Source: JABAAE01 sp036336715 (GTDB lineage Bacteria > Planctomycetota > Planctomycetia > Pirellulales > Pirellulaceae). From it: a DNA stretch of 64,000 nucleotides. Positions within the stretch are counted from its first letter, which is position 1, and the number at the start of each line of letters is the position of its first letter. The stretch lies in contig JAYZFP010000114.1 of assembly GCA_036336715.1 (NCBI GenBank), forward strand, positions 10,177-74,176, written 5' to 3'. The notes beneath the pieces were generated by a model. The model did not search any database, was not told where the DNA came from, and saw only the letters and a program-made list of their open reading frames with translations. The translations under genes were made by a program, and so were the position numbers. Shown here piece after piece: positions 26,902 through 34,985 of this stretch.

Positions 26902-26961
26902 AGGTCACGATCGCACAGGTCACGATCGCACAGGTTACGATCGCACAGGTTACGATGGTGC
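26902..26961. repeat. Four tandem copies of a 15-bp unit
   Basis: Unit aggtcacgatcgcac: copies at 26902, 26917 (identical), 26932 (one change) and 26947 (diverged), with a decayed copy just before. It lies between the convergent lipid operon and the M1 peptidase gene. Too short and too regular in spacing for CRISPR. Confidence 0.9.
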
Positions 26962-27014
26962 AGGTGAGCGGATTCCCAAGCAGCAACCAAACGGCTGCTG
27001 CTTTTCCTCGCTTT

Positions 27015-27062
27015 ATTTTTCATCCGCAAGATTTTTCATCCGCTAGATTTTTCATCCGCTAG
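27015..27062. repeat. Three tandem copies of a 16-bp unit
   Basis: Unit atttttcatccgctag at 27015 (one or two changes), 27031 and 27047 (identical), only 53 bases from the preceding array but unrelated in sequence. Both arrays occupy the 299-base convergent gap 26798-27096, which holds no supported gene. Confidence 0.9.
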
Positions 27063-27096
27063 CGGGACAGTCGGAATGAACAAGGAACGACAGTGG

Positions 27097-29760
27097 TTAC
27101 TGGTTCGTCCCCTTGCCGTCCGCTCTCTTTTTCCCCGTTTTCTTTGTCGGAGGTTCCTTTTCTTTGCCGGAGGAATTACCGACCTTCGTTTTGCCCCCCT
27201 TGTTATTGCGCTGATCAGTCGCGGATTCAACTGACTTTCGGTTTCCAGCCTGGGTCCCCCGAACCCGGATTGGCTTATCCGAGGCGCTTTCTCCCTTTCC
27301 GACGGCCTTTTTCTTTTTCTGTTTTGCTTTGTCGGCTTTTGCTTTTTCAGCCCTGGCTTTCTCGGTTTTTGTTTTCTCGGCCTTGGCTTTCTCGGCTTCT
27401 GCTTTCTCGGCCCTCTTACGGGTTTCGATCATTCGCTGTTCCATCTGCGCTCTGCGCATTTCATTGAAACTGTTTCCCGAACGGCTACCGCTTTTGAACA
27501 TCTTGAATCGCGATTTGATCATCTTGGGAGGAAAATGGTTGTTGCTCAAATCGATGTCAGCGGTTTCGAGCATCGGGTCGAGAACAATTGACTCCACTTC
27601 ATTGGAGGTCATCACCAACTTGGATACCTTTTCACTGTTACGCCGCCAGATTTCGGCCGGAATCCTGTAAATTTTTGACTTGCCGTTGGTAAATTTCAGT
27701 TCAAAAATCAGGGGCATGACCAATCCGCCGTAATTTTCAAAATCAATCACGTAGAAAAACTTTTTCATCCGGATGAATTCCTTTTCCTCATCGCTCAACG
27801 ATTTCAGGTAGGACTCGTAGGATCTTTTGTCGGATTCGGTGACGTCCAGTGCATCAAAGGAATTATAGAAATCCAGCAGTTCCGGGTACTTGTCCGACCG
27901 TTTGGGCAAAGGCTGGTTGCGTTCTTCGGAAAGAGTGGTCGGCTGATTGTCACGCTGCTGCCTTAGGATCTTTTTTTCCACGCTTGGATTGCCCGTACCG
28001 ATCGTAACCTCCCGAACTCCGGTAATTGCCAGATCCACATGGTCGGTTGAATAAAACCAGCCTCTCCAAAACCAGTCGAGATCCACTCCCGAGGCATCTT
28101 CCATTGTGCGAAAAAGGTCCGAGGGCATCGGCCGCTTGAATTTCCAACGACGTGCATATTCCTTGAAAGCAAAATCAAACAATTCCCGTCCCAGGATCGT
28201 TTCCCTCAGGATATTCAGTGCGGTGGCGGGCTTGGCATAGGCGTTTGGACCGAATTGCAGAATGGACTCGGAATTGGTCATGATCGGTACCTGGTTGGTA
28301 CTCCGCATGTAACTGGTAATGTTCTTTGGCTCCCCCCTGCGCGAAGGATAGTTTTCTTCCCATTCCTGCTCGGTCAGGAACTGCAGAAAAGTATTCAGTC
28401 CCTCGTCCATCCAGGTCCATTGTCTCTCGTCACTGTTGACGATCATGGGAAAATAATTGTGCCCGACTTCATGAATGATCACCGAAATCAATCCATACTT
28501 GGTTCTTGCCGAGTAGGTTCCATCGCTGTTTGGACGTGGACCGTTAAAACAGATCATCGGATATTCCATCCCACCGATGGGTCCATTTACAGAGATGGCA
28601 GTCGGGTAGGGATAGGCGAACGTGTAACGTGAATAGACATTCAGAGTATGAATGATGGAATGGGTCGAATACCTGCTCCAAAGTGGCTCTCCCTCGTTGG
28701 GATAAAAGGACATCGCCATGACCTTGTTCCCTTCGCAGTCGTGCTCCCACGCATCCCAAATGAATTTGCGACTGGAGGCCCAGGCAAAGTCTCGTACATT
28801 ATCTCCTTTAAAGACCCAGGTGCGTTTGCCGGCGGGCCGGTTGGATTCGTTGGCCCGCGCTTCTTCCGGGGTCACGATAAAAACAGGCTTATCGGTGTCC
28901 CTTGCAGCCGCCAACCGTTTCCGCTGGTCAGGAGTCAGGACATCCTGCGGATTCTGCAGCACGCCAGTGGCCGCTACGACATGGTCCTCGGGAACGGTGA
29001 TCTTCACGTTATAATCGCCGAATTCGAGGGTGAATTCGCCGCGGCCGAGAAACTGCTTGTGCTGCCAGCCCGTGGCGTCTGTGTAGGCCGCCATGCGGGG
29101 AAACCAGTGAGCCATCTCGTAAATGTAATTCTTGTCGCGTGGAAAAAATTCATAGCCGGTCCGGCCACCGATCATCCGTGCATCGTTAATCCTGTAATTC
29201 CAGTCGATTGTCAGTGATGTCGATTCGCCCGATCGCAGCGGCTTCGGCAAATCAACCCGCATCATGGTCTTGACGATGGAGTGCTTGAGGGGGCGGTTGT
29301 TGGATGCGTCAATCACCCGGGTGATTTTGACGCTTCCATCAAACTTTTCATATTCCAGCAACCGCTTGACCGTCCTTGAATCCAGGCTGGTGATCGATGG
29401 GGCAGTCTGCGTCAGGTTCGAATCAGAACCCGGGGAAAAAATATTGTTGTCAATTTGAACCCACAGGTAGCTCAGGCTGTCCGGAGAGTGGTTGAAATAG
29501 GTAATCGTCTCGGATCCTGTGATGCTCTGCTTTTCATCATCGAGTTCGACCGAGATATCGTAATTGGCCCGCTGTTGCCAGTAACGGGAACCGGGAGCGC
29601 CGGAAGCCGTTCGATAGGCGTTGGCCGTTGGCAGGATTTCTTCCAACTGCCGAAACTTGTCCGGCTGCGAAAATTTCTCTATCTTCTGTTGCCCCTCGGA
29701 AGACACGACAACCAGAAGAATCAGCAGGATGATGTTCAATACAACTCGGCAACTAGCCAT
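27097..29760 (-). CDS. Secreted M1 family (gluzincin) metallopeptidase
   Basis: An 887-residue zinc aminopeptidase-like protein. The ATG at 29760 is preceded by TTGGAG and opens a signal peptide (MASCRVVLNIILLILLVVVS); a TTG 4 codons upstream is possible. The catalytic motif HEVGH is at about 430-434, with the third zinc ligand in WTWMDEGLN 18 residues on, and a GAMEN-like GGMEYPMICF precedes it. Beyond the peptidase core the C-terminus is a Lys/Ala/Glu-rich tail (about residues 780-887) built from repeats such as AEKAKAEKTKTEKARAEKAK, then a basic region. The tail may bind the envelope or DNA, or simply be disordered. Confidence 0.93.
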   Translation of the reverse strand: MASCRVVLNIILLILLVVVSSEGQQKIEKFSQPDKFRQLEEILPTANAYRTASGAPGSRYWQQRANYDISVELDDEKQSITGSETITYFNHSPDSLSYLWVQIDNNIFSPGSDSNLTQTAPSITSLDSRTVKRLLEYEKFDGSVKITRVIDASNNRPLKHSIVKTMMRVDLPKPLRSGESTSLTIDWNYRINDARMIGGRTGYEFFPRDKNYIYEMAHWFPRMAAYTDATGWQHKQFLGRGEFTLEFGDYNVKITVPEDHVVAATGVLQNPQDVLTPDQRKRLAAARDTDKPVFIVTPEEARANESNRPAGKRTWVFKGDNVRDFAWASSRKFIWDAWEHDCEGNKVMAMSFYPNEGEPLWSRYSTHSIIHTLNVYSRYTFAYPYPTAISVNGPIGGMEYPMICFNGPRPNSDGTYSARTKYGLISVIIHEVGHNYFPMIVNSDERQWTWMDEGLNTFLQFLTEQEWEENYPSRRGEPKNITSYMRSTNQVPIMTNSESILQFGPNAYAKPATALNILRETILGRELFDFAFKEYARRWKFKRPMPSDLFRTMEDASGVDLDWFWRGWFYSTDHVDLAITGVREVTIGTGNPSVEKKILRQQRDNQPTTLSEERNQPLPKRSDKYPELLDFYNSFDALDVTESDKRSYESYLKSLSDEEKEFIRMKKFFYVIDFENYGGLVMPLIFELKFTNGKSKIYRIPAEIWRRNSEKVSKLVMTSNEVESIVLDPMLETADIDLSNNHFPPKMIKSRFKMFKSGSRSGNSFNEMRRAQMEQRMIETRKRAEKAEAEKAKAEKTKTEKARAEKAKADKAKQKKKKAVGKGESASDKPIRVRGTQAGNRKSVESATDQRNNKGGKTKVGNSSGKEKEPPTKKTGKKRADGKGTNQ
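27311..27415. repeat. Low-complexity repeat encoding the KAE-rich tail of the M1 peptidase
   Basis: Inside the 3' end of the M1 gene, imperfect repeats of roughly 15-18 bases (variants of ttggctttctcggc) encode alternating AEKAKAEK/TEKARAEK units. The length is likely to vary between strains. Confidence 0.75.
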
Positions 29761-29774
29761 GAATAACTCCAACC

Positions 29775-29793
29775 GCCCGGGAGTGCCCCGGGC
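29775..29793 (-). promoter_or_regulatory. GC-rich hairpin in the 5' leader of the M1 peptidase gene
   Basis: GCCCGGG (29775-29781) and CCCGGGC (29787-29793) form a perfect 7-bp stem with a 5-base loop, 15 bases upstream of the ATG and 3 bases from the TTGGAG ribosome-binding site. There is no following T-run, so it is not a terminator. It could affect translation initiation or mRNA stability. Confidence 0.5.
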
Positions 29794-30228
29794 CTGTAAA
29801 TGAATATCTCGAAATGAATAATCTTTAAACGACTTGAATATCTATTAAAATTTCGCACCCGCCCGACCACAAGGCTTCACTCCGACAAACAAAGAATTCT
29901 GGCAAAAAGCGGGACCTCCCTGGCCGCTCTTTCTCCCCTGTCGGAAATGCGTGCAATCGAAGAATCCTCGAGTTTCGCTGCCAAATCCCTACTGAAACCG
30001 ATTCCCTTCGCCGCACCATCATCGATGGCGGAAATCTCCCGTCTGACAGGGCCATTTTCGATCAAGCAAACTCAAACACACACGCACCTCTGCATGGACG
30101 GAACACCGCTTTTCCCGGGAAAAGACTCGCCACCCGTTGAGTGAAGGCAAACGAATTGCCTTGGCAAGGTGACACTGGAGATCCTACTGCAAACCTGCCC
30201 CGCAACCGATCAACAGCCTTCAAGGCAT
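29794..30228. other. Intergenic region, no gene supported
   Basis: Upstream of the M1 peptidase and downstream of the Cys-rich protein's terminator. The bases next to the peptidase are AT-rich (29810-29855), as expected for its promoter, but no -35/-10 pair is convincing. Short frames lack ribosome-binding sites. Confidence 0.5.
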
Positions 30229-30254
30229 AAAAAAAGGGGAACCTTGGTTCCCCT
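30229..30254 (-). terminator. Rho-independent terminator for the Cys-rich protein gene
   Basis: On the minus strand a perfect 8-bp stem, GGGGAACC/GGTTCCCC (30236-30253), is followed by seven T (30235-30229). It lies 76 bases past the stop of the gene ending at 30330. Confidence 0.88.
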
Positions 30255-30329
30255 CTCATGAGTTGGCTCTGAACGAACTACCGTTTTCCATACTCGGAAT
30301 TTCTCCTGGCCCGATCATCCAGGCTCCCC

Positions 30330-31013
30330 TTACTGGCTTACCGGGTGGGCGCCGAAATCGAAACGCGGCTTGCCTGCCTGGTCATTTCCGGGATCTACCA
30401 GGGGAGCGATTGAACTGTGGTTTTCAGCAGCAGGATCGACGTGCTTAATCGGACTGACCGGGTGATCGACTGCTGGCAGGGGCGTTGGCGACTGAAGGCT
30501 TTCGCCCAGTCGCCCGAAGTAGTCATTCTGAAAATCGCAGCGGGCTTTCTTTTTCCTCAGACCCAGCAGGGTGAACGCGTCCTGGATGCCAGTCTGCATA
30601 CTTCTGCAGTCAGCCTGCGGCAGGTGAAAAGGCCGAGGCCAATGTGCCGTCACTGCTGGCAAGGAAAGGTTCTGTCGACAGTTGGAAACAGCTGCCTGAA
30701 AATCCCCCATTGGTCGACCACACCAGCCTGGCAAGGTCGTAAAATCGGGCAGGTAAGGCTTGATAGGGATCGTTCTCACACAGCCTCGACAGTTGGTGCT
30801 TTCAGCGAACCCTGCCCAAAGTTCACCGGCAGAAGGACACCTTCCACTGTCAGCGTTTGCAAAGGAGAAGACCGGTCTGCAGATTGCAGGCCCGCAACCG
30901 GCGGAACAATGAGGCAATCTGGGGCGGGGTTGACAGTCGCAATCCTGAGCTTCAATACAGTTGGCCAACAGCAGAAACGCGGTGGCACAGATTGCCAATC
31001 TGGAAATTGACAT
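30330..31013 (-). CDS. Secreted cysteine-rich hypothetical protein
   Basis: A 227-residue protein that I do not recognise. The ATG at 31013 has AGGAG 9 bases upstream. A signal peptide (MSISRLAICATAFLLLANC) ends near IEAQ, and the mature part carries about a dozen Cys, many in the first half (DCDCQPRPRLPHCSAGCGPAIC). This suggests disulfide bonding outside the cytoplasm. The middle has a basic GLRKKKARCDFQNDYFGRLG and the C-terminus is Pro/His-rich. It is monocistronic with its own terminator at 30229-30254. Similar orphan Cys-rich exported proteins are frequent in planctomycetes; no function is proposed. Confidence 0.72.
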   Translation of the reverse strand: MSISRLAICATAFLLLANCIEAQDCDCQPRPRLPHCSAGCGPAICRPVFSFANADSGRCPSAGELWAGFAESTNCRGCVRTIPIKPYLPDFTTLPGWCGRPMGDFQAAVSNCRQNLSLPAVTAHWPRPFHLPQADCRSMQTGIQDAFTLLGLRKKKARCDFQNDYFGRLGESLQSPTPLPAVDHPVSPIKHVDPAAENHSSIAPLVDPGNDQAGKPRFDFGAHPVSQ

Positions 31014-31464
31014 CGCAAAACTCCTTTTTCATTTGAGCCATTCATTCAGGTGACACCGTTGGATGCCAAAAGGGACGGATGCAATGTAAGGTCTCATGAA
31101 AGCTGACTTTCACAAAGTAATGGCTCTACTCCATACTCCTTTGCATTCGCGTCGCAGAAAAATAGCTCACCGTTAGCGACTGGCAATTTCGATTCCGGAT
31201 TTTTTTCCAACTTCAGCACCACCGTGAAGCTTAAAACTGTCAACTCCGTCAGAACCGGACCCGAATGGCATGGAAACAAGCGGTCGTTCGGTTTGGTTTG
31301 TTTTTTGGGCGGATTCGCCTTTCCACTGACAGATCGGCCCACTTATTCGGGAGGTTTGGGCAGGATTCCCACGTTCACACCTTGCGAAAACGGCTCTTTC
31401 CAAATTCAATAGAGTATTCGAAACCTTTCACGATCCCGCGAATTATTCCCACCCAAGACCTGAT
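31014..31464. other. Intergenic region between divergent genes
   Basis: 451 bases between the Cys-rich protein (-) and the LRR lipoprotein (+). Overlapping short frames of 60-90 codons exist on both strands, but none has a ribosome-binding site or recognisable sequence. It may contain promoters for both genes. Confidence 0.5.
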
Positions 31465-32928
31465 ATGCGGACCTTCCCAGCTTCTGTATTCCATGATTCC
31501 GTCAAAATCCCCGTTCTCCTGGTGCTCGTAGCCGGCAACGTCCTGTTTACAGGCTGTGATGACGAGGAAAAAAGCAATCTCCAAAGCAAGATCGACCAGG
31601 AAAAACTACGGGCTGAGGCCTACCAGACTGATGCAGCCAAGGCACGCGAACTTGCCCAGAGGGAAAAAGAGGCAGCCGACCGGATGCGGTTGGAGGTCGA
31701 GCAGCTGCAGCAGCAGATTGACGACTTGAAAGGGCTCAAGCAACTAAGTGACCTGGGAATCAAAATCACCAGAAACAACCGTGGAGAAGTGACCGTTTTT
31801 GACCTGCTGGGTCTTGAAGATTTTTCCAATGACCAAATACAGTCGATGAGAAACTTCAAGTCCGTTCAGGAAGTTCTGATGACAGGTCAATCCATCGACG
31901 AGACGACGTTTGACATCCTGGCAGACCTTCCCAACCTCCGCAGCCTTGAAGTCTCCGTTTCCGGTACGAATACGGCCTGCCTGAAGAAACTGGCCGGATT
32001 GAAAAACCTGACTTTCCTGCAATTGAAGCGGACCAGCGTCAACGACGAATCCATGAAAGTCCTTTCCACCTTTCCCCGTTTACAGCAGATTCGCGTCGGT
32101 CAGACGAAGGTCGGTGATGAAGGACTGAAACACCTGAAAAACTTGAAATCACTTGTGGCTCTCGACCTGACCGACTGCAACAAGGTTTCCGATGCCGGTC
32201 TGGAGTACATTGCCGATCTGCCACGATTGAAAATGCTCAAGGTGTGGGGCAAGGGAGTCACAAACAAGGGACTGGAGTCGATTGGAAAGATGTCCAATCT
32301 CGAGGTACTGGGAATGAATGACACCCGGATCGACGACGAAGGCATGTTTGCAATCAATGGGCTGACCAAGCTCAAGGAAGTCTATTTCGCCAGGACTGCG
32401 GTTGCCGATTTTGGAATCATGCAACTGACGGGCGCGACCCGAATGAAGAAAATGGTTCTCCGGGATACCAACATCACGGACGAAGGTTTGAAATTCGTTG
32501 GCAAGATGCTGGAACTGGAGACACTCGACCTGAGCGAATGCTCGTCCCCCGGTCCCACCGATCTCGGTATGGAATACCTGATTGGCCTGCCCAGGCTGAA
32601 GGATCTGAACCTCTGGTCCACCAAGGTAGGGGATGGTGCCGTGACAGCAATTTCCCAGATGAAAAATGTGGTGCGTCTCAACCTGGATGCCACCCAGATT
32701 ACCGATAACAGCCTGAGCGATCTTGGAAAGATGGAACAATTGACCTGGTTGCACATTGGCTCCACCAAGATTACCGACAAGCAGGTTGCACAACTATATG
32801 GCCTCAAGAACCTGACCTACATCAACCTCTCTTTTACGGAAGCCTCCTTCAGCGACGATGTTTTTGACATCTATGATCGGCTCAAGGAATCACTGGCCGA
32901 CGGCTGTACGATTGTCGGCTTGAACTAG
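31465..32928 (+). CDS. Leucine-rich-repeat lipoprotein
   Basis: A 487-residue protein starting MRTFPASVFHDSVKIPVLLV, with lipobox LFTGC (Cys31). Residues about 36-95 are a charged coiled coil (QSKIDQEKLRAEAYQ, RMRLEVEQLQQQIDDLKGL). From about 100 to the end run some fifteen leucine-rich repeats of the bacterial/RNI type, about 24 residues each, with the pattern LKxLxxLxLxxTxVxDxGL (for example LKSLVALDLTDCNKVSDAGL). These proteins are common in planctomycetes and probably form an interaction surface on the cell envelope. It stands alone, and the ligand is unknown. Confidence 0.9.
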   Translation: MRTFPASVFHDSVKIPVLLVLVAGNVLFTGCDDEEKSNLQSKIDQEKLRAEAYQTDAAKARELAQREKEAADRMRLEVEQLQQQIDDLKGLKQLSDLGIKITRNNRGEVTVFDLLGLEDFSNDQIQSMRNFKSVQEVLMTGQSIDETTFDILADLPNLRSLEVSVSGTNTACLKKLAGLKNLTFLQLKRTSVNDESMKVLSTFPRLQQIRVGQTKVGDEGLKHLKNLKSLVALDLTDCNKVSDAGLEYIADLPRLKMLKVWGKGVTNKGLESIGKMSNLEVLGMNDTRIDDEGMFAINGLTKLKEVYFARTAVADFGIMQLTGATRMKKMVLRDTNITDEGLKFVGKMLELETLDLSECSSPGPTDLGMEYLIGLPRLKDLNLWSTKVGDGAVTAISQMKNVVRLNLDATQITDNSLSDLGKMEQLTWLHIGSTKITDKQVAQLYGLKNLTYINLSFTEASFSDDVFDIYDRLKESLADGCTIVGLN

Positions 32929-33003
32929 TCTCCGGGATCACCAATCCAACATCACCAACCAACGGCAATTCGAAGGCTCTTGATTGCAGGAGTTGGATTC
33001 GCC
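32929..33003. other. Start of 348-base convergent gap
   Basis: The gap 32929-33276 lies between the LRR gene (+) and xylB (-). It holds the two repeat arrays listed next and no supported gene or terminator. Confidence 0.5.
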
Positions 33004-33060
33004 CCCGGTGGATCAGTAGCCCGGTGGATCAGTAGCCCGGTGGGTCAGCAACCCGGTGGA
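33004..33060. repeat. Three and a half tandem copies of a 16-bp unit
   Basis: Unit cccggtggatcagtag at 33004 and 33020 (identical), 33036 (three changes), then a partial cccggtgga at 33052-33060. Confidence 0.9.
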
Positions 33061-33180
33061 GATGGAAATCGGGAACGCTTCTCAGGCGTGAAATTTCCCA
33101 TTCGGTTCCTTGGCACTGCGGTTCATTGGCGTCAGGAAAACAGACTGGCTATTTGTGGCCAACCAACCGCAGGGCAAACT

Positions 33181-33211
33181 GCCGGGAGGAAGTGCCGGGA
33201 GGAAGTGCCGG
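33181..33211. repeat. Two and a half tandem copies of a 13-bp unit
   Basis: Unit gccgggaggaagt at 33181 and 33194, then a partial gccgg at 33207. It lies in the same gap as the 16-bp array but is unrelated in sequence. Confidence 0.85.
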
Positions 33212-33276
33212 TTCTTCCCCTTCAGGTCACACCAACGGCCTTCCGCAAACAGGAAGAAACGCCAACTCCCGGGAAC

Positions 33277-34791
33277 TCATTCCAGTGCGGAAATGGCTTT
33301 GAAATCCTTCTTGAGGGAATGGTACAGCTGCTGGAAAAGCGGAAACCTCTGGTTGTAGGCAGCGCTGCTTTTTGCCTTACGGGTGGTTTTTTCCCGAATC
33401 TTGATGGTGGCCGTACAGGCCTCTTCAATATTCCGGTAAGCTCCGGCTCCCACCGCGGCCAGTAACGCAACACCATAGGCAGGTCCCTGTTCGGCGTTGA
33501 TGGTGACCACATTCTGGCCGAACACATCGGCCTGCAACTGCCGCCAAAGTTCGCTTTTTGCTCCTCCGCCGGAAACCCGAATCTGCCGAACCGGTACGCC
33601 CATGGAGCGGATAATCTCGAGGCTGTCCCGCATCGCGTAAGTCACTCCTTCCATGATAGCTCGGGCGACATGGCCCCGACCGTGCTTCAGGGTAAGTCCG
33701 ACGAGGCTTCCGCGGGCATCAGGGTCCGCGTGGGGCGTTCGTTCGCCGGCGAGGTAGGGCAGGAACGCCAACCCTTCACTACCCGGCGGAATCTGCTCAG
33801 CTTCCCGGTTGAGAACCGCGTAGGGATCCACCTTTTTCCCAAACTCCGAGCAAAGGTTTTTCACGAACCACTCCAGTGCTCCGCCGGCTGTCAAACTGAC
33901 TCCCATCATGTGCCATTTCCCCCGCACCGCATGACAGAAAGTATGTAAGCGTCCAGCCGGGTCAACCTCTACCTTGTCCGAATGGACGAACATCACGCCG
34001 GAAGTACCGATGGATGTCGACAGCACACCACTTTTTACAACGCCAGTGCCCACGGCATTCGCGGCGCAGTCCCCCGCACCACCAACCACAACGCAATCCG
34101 TCGTCAAACCCAACAGTTTTGCAGCGTCTGGGGTCAGGTTTCCAGTGACTTCCTCCGATTCATGGCAAGTGGCAAACAGCGATTCATCAAGTTCCAGTTT
34201 GCTCAGCAGAGCTCGGGACCAATTACGTTTGCGAACGTCCAGCAGCAGCATTCCACTGGCATCGCTGACGTCGGTGGCAAATTCACCGGTCAGCCGTCTT
34301 CGAACGTCATCTTTGGGAAGCAAAACCTTGGCCAACTTGTCAAACTTTTTCGGCTCGTGGTTGCGTAGCCAGAGAATTTTTGGTGCCGTGAAGCCGGTCA
34401 ATGCCGGGTTGGCAACCATCCTGATCAACTGCCTCCGCCCCCCGGCCCTGGTTTCGATTTCATCACATTCGGCCGAAGTCCGCTGGTCATTCCAGAGAAG
34501 GGCTTTTCTCAGTACCCGGTTCTTTTTGTCCAGGAAAACGGAACCGTGCATTTGACCGGAAAGCCCGATTGCCTTCACATCCGTCGGCTTGACCTTCGAT
34601 TTTTTAACCACCGAACGGATGGTCTTTACCGTGGCGTTCCACCAGTCCTCAGGGTCCTGCTCGCTCCATAGAGGTTTCGGGTGATAGGAAGCGTAAACTT
34701 CCACAGCCTCGGCCAGTATTTCGCCCGCTTCATTGATCAGGATGGTCTTGGTGCCGGAGGTCCCGATATCCACACCCAGAAAATATGCCAT
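33277..34791 (-). CDS. xylB: Xylulokinase
   Basis: A 504-residue FGGY-family sugar kinase that phosphorylates D-xylulose to xylulose 5-phosphate in the cytoplasm. Evidence: MAYFLGVDIGTSGTKTILIN (the first phosphate loop), AIGLSGQMHGSVFLD, the family's VVGGAGDCAANAVGTG, then GERTPHADPDARGSLVGLTL and the adenosine motif IRVSGGGAKSELWRQLQADV. The QMHG stretch is characteristic of xylulokinases among FGGY kinases. Length is normal. It is monocistronic here, with no xylose isomerase or transporter adjacent. Its product would feed the transketolase at the left edge of the window. Confidence 0.95.
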   Translation of the reverse strand: MAYFLGVDIGTSGTKTILINEAGEILAEAVEVYASYHPKPLWSEQDPEDWWNATVKTIRSVVKKSKVKPTDVKAIGLSGQMHGSVFLDKKNRVLRKALLWNDQRTSAECDEIETRAGGRRQLIRMVANPALTGFTAPKILWLRNHEPKKFDKLAKVLLPKDDVRRRLTGEFATDVSDASGMLLLDVRKRNWSRALLSKLELDESLFATCHESEEVTGNLTPDAAKLLGLTTDCVVVGGAGDCAANAVGTGVVKSGVLSTSIGTSGVMFVHSDKVEVDPAGRLHTFCHAVRGKWHMMGVSLTAGGALEWFVKNLCSEFGKKVDPYAVLNREAEQIPPGSEGLAFLPYLAGERTPHADPDARGSLVGLTLKHGRGHVARAIMEGVTYAMRDSLEIIRSMGVPVRQIRVSGGGAKSELWRQLQADVFGQNVVTINAEQGPAYGVALLAAVGAGAYRNIEEACTATIKIREKTTRKAKSSAAYNQRFPLFQQLYHSLKKDFKAISALE

Positions 34792-34985
34792 GTGACGTGC
34801 CCTGTAAAAAGAAGGTTGAGATGTGTTTTACGGAATATTTGGCCGAACCGCTTTGCGGTTGCCACCAAACCGTTTTCCGATTCAATTAAATTGGCAAAAC
34901 CACAATTTTAGTTGGCAAAATCAGAACAGGCTATTGTGGTAACCCCGTAGTATACGAGATTCCCGGTTTCACCCCTTTTTCAGCC

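Noticed and set aside
26820..27029. Minus-strand frame encoding repeated NLCDR/DLCDR units
   Set aside because: The periodic peptide is simply the 15-bp tandem repeat read in frame; no ribosome-binding site or conserved flank.
26902..27062. Possible CRISPR array
   Set aside because: Units of 15-16 bp are directly adjacent without spacers, and no cas genes are present.
29947..30144. 65-residue plus-strand frame
   Set aside because: No start signal and no hydrophobic or conserved pattern; probably chance in the intergenic region.
31094..31342. 82-residue minus-strand frame as a small gene
   Set aside because: No ribosome-binding site, overlapping frames on both strands, and no recognisable sequence.
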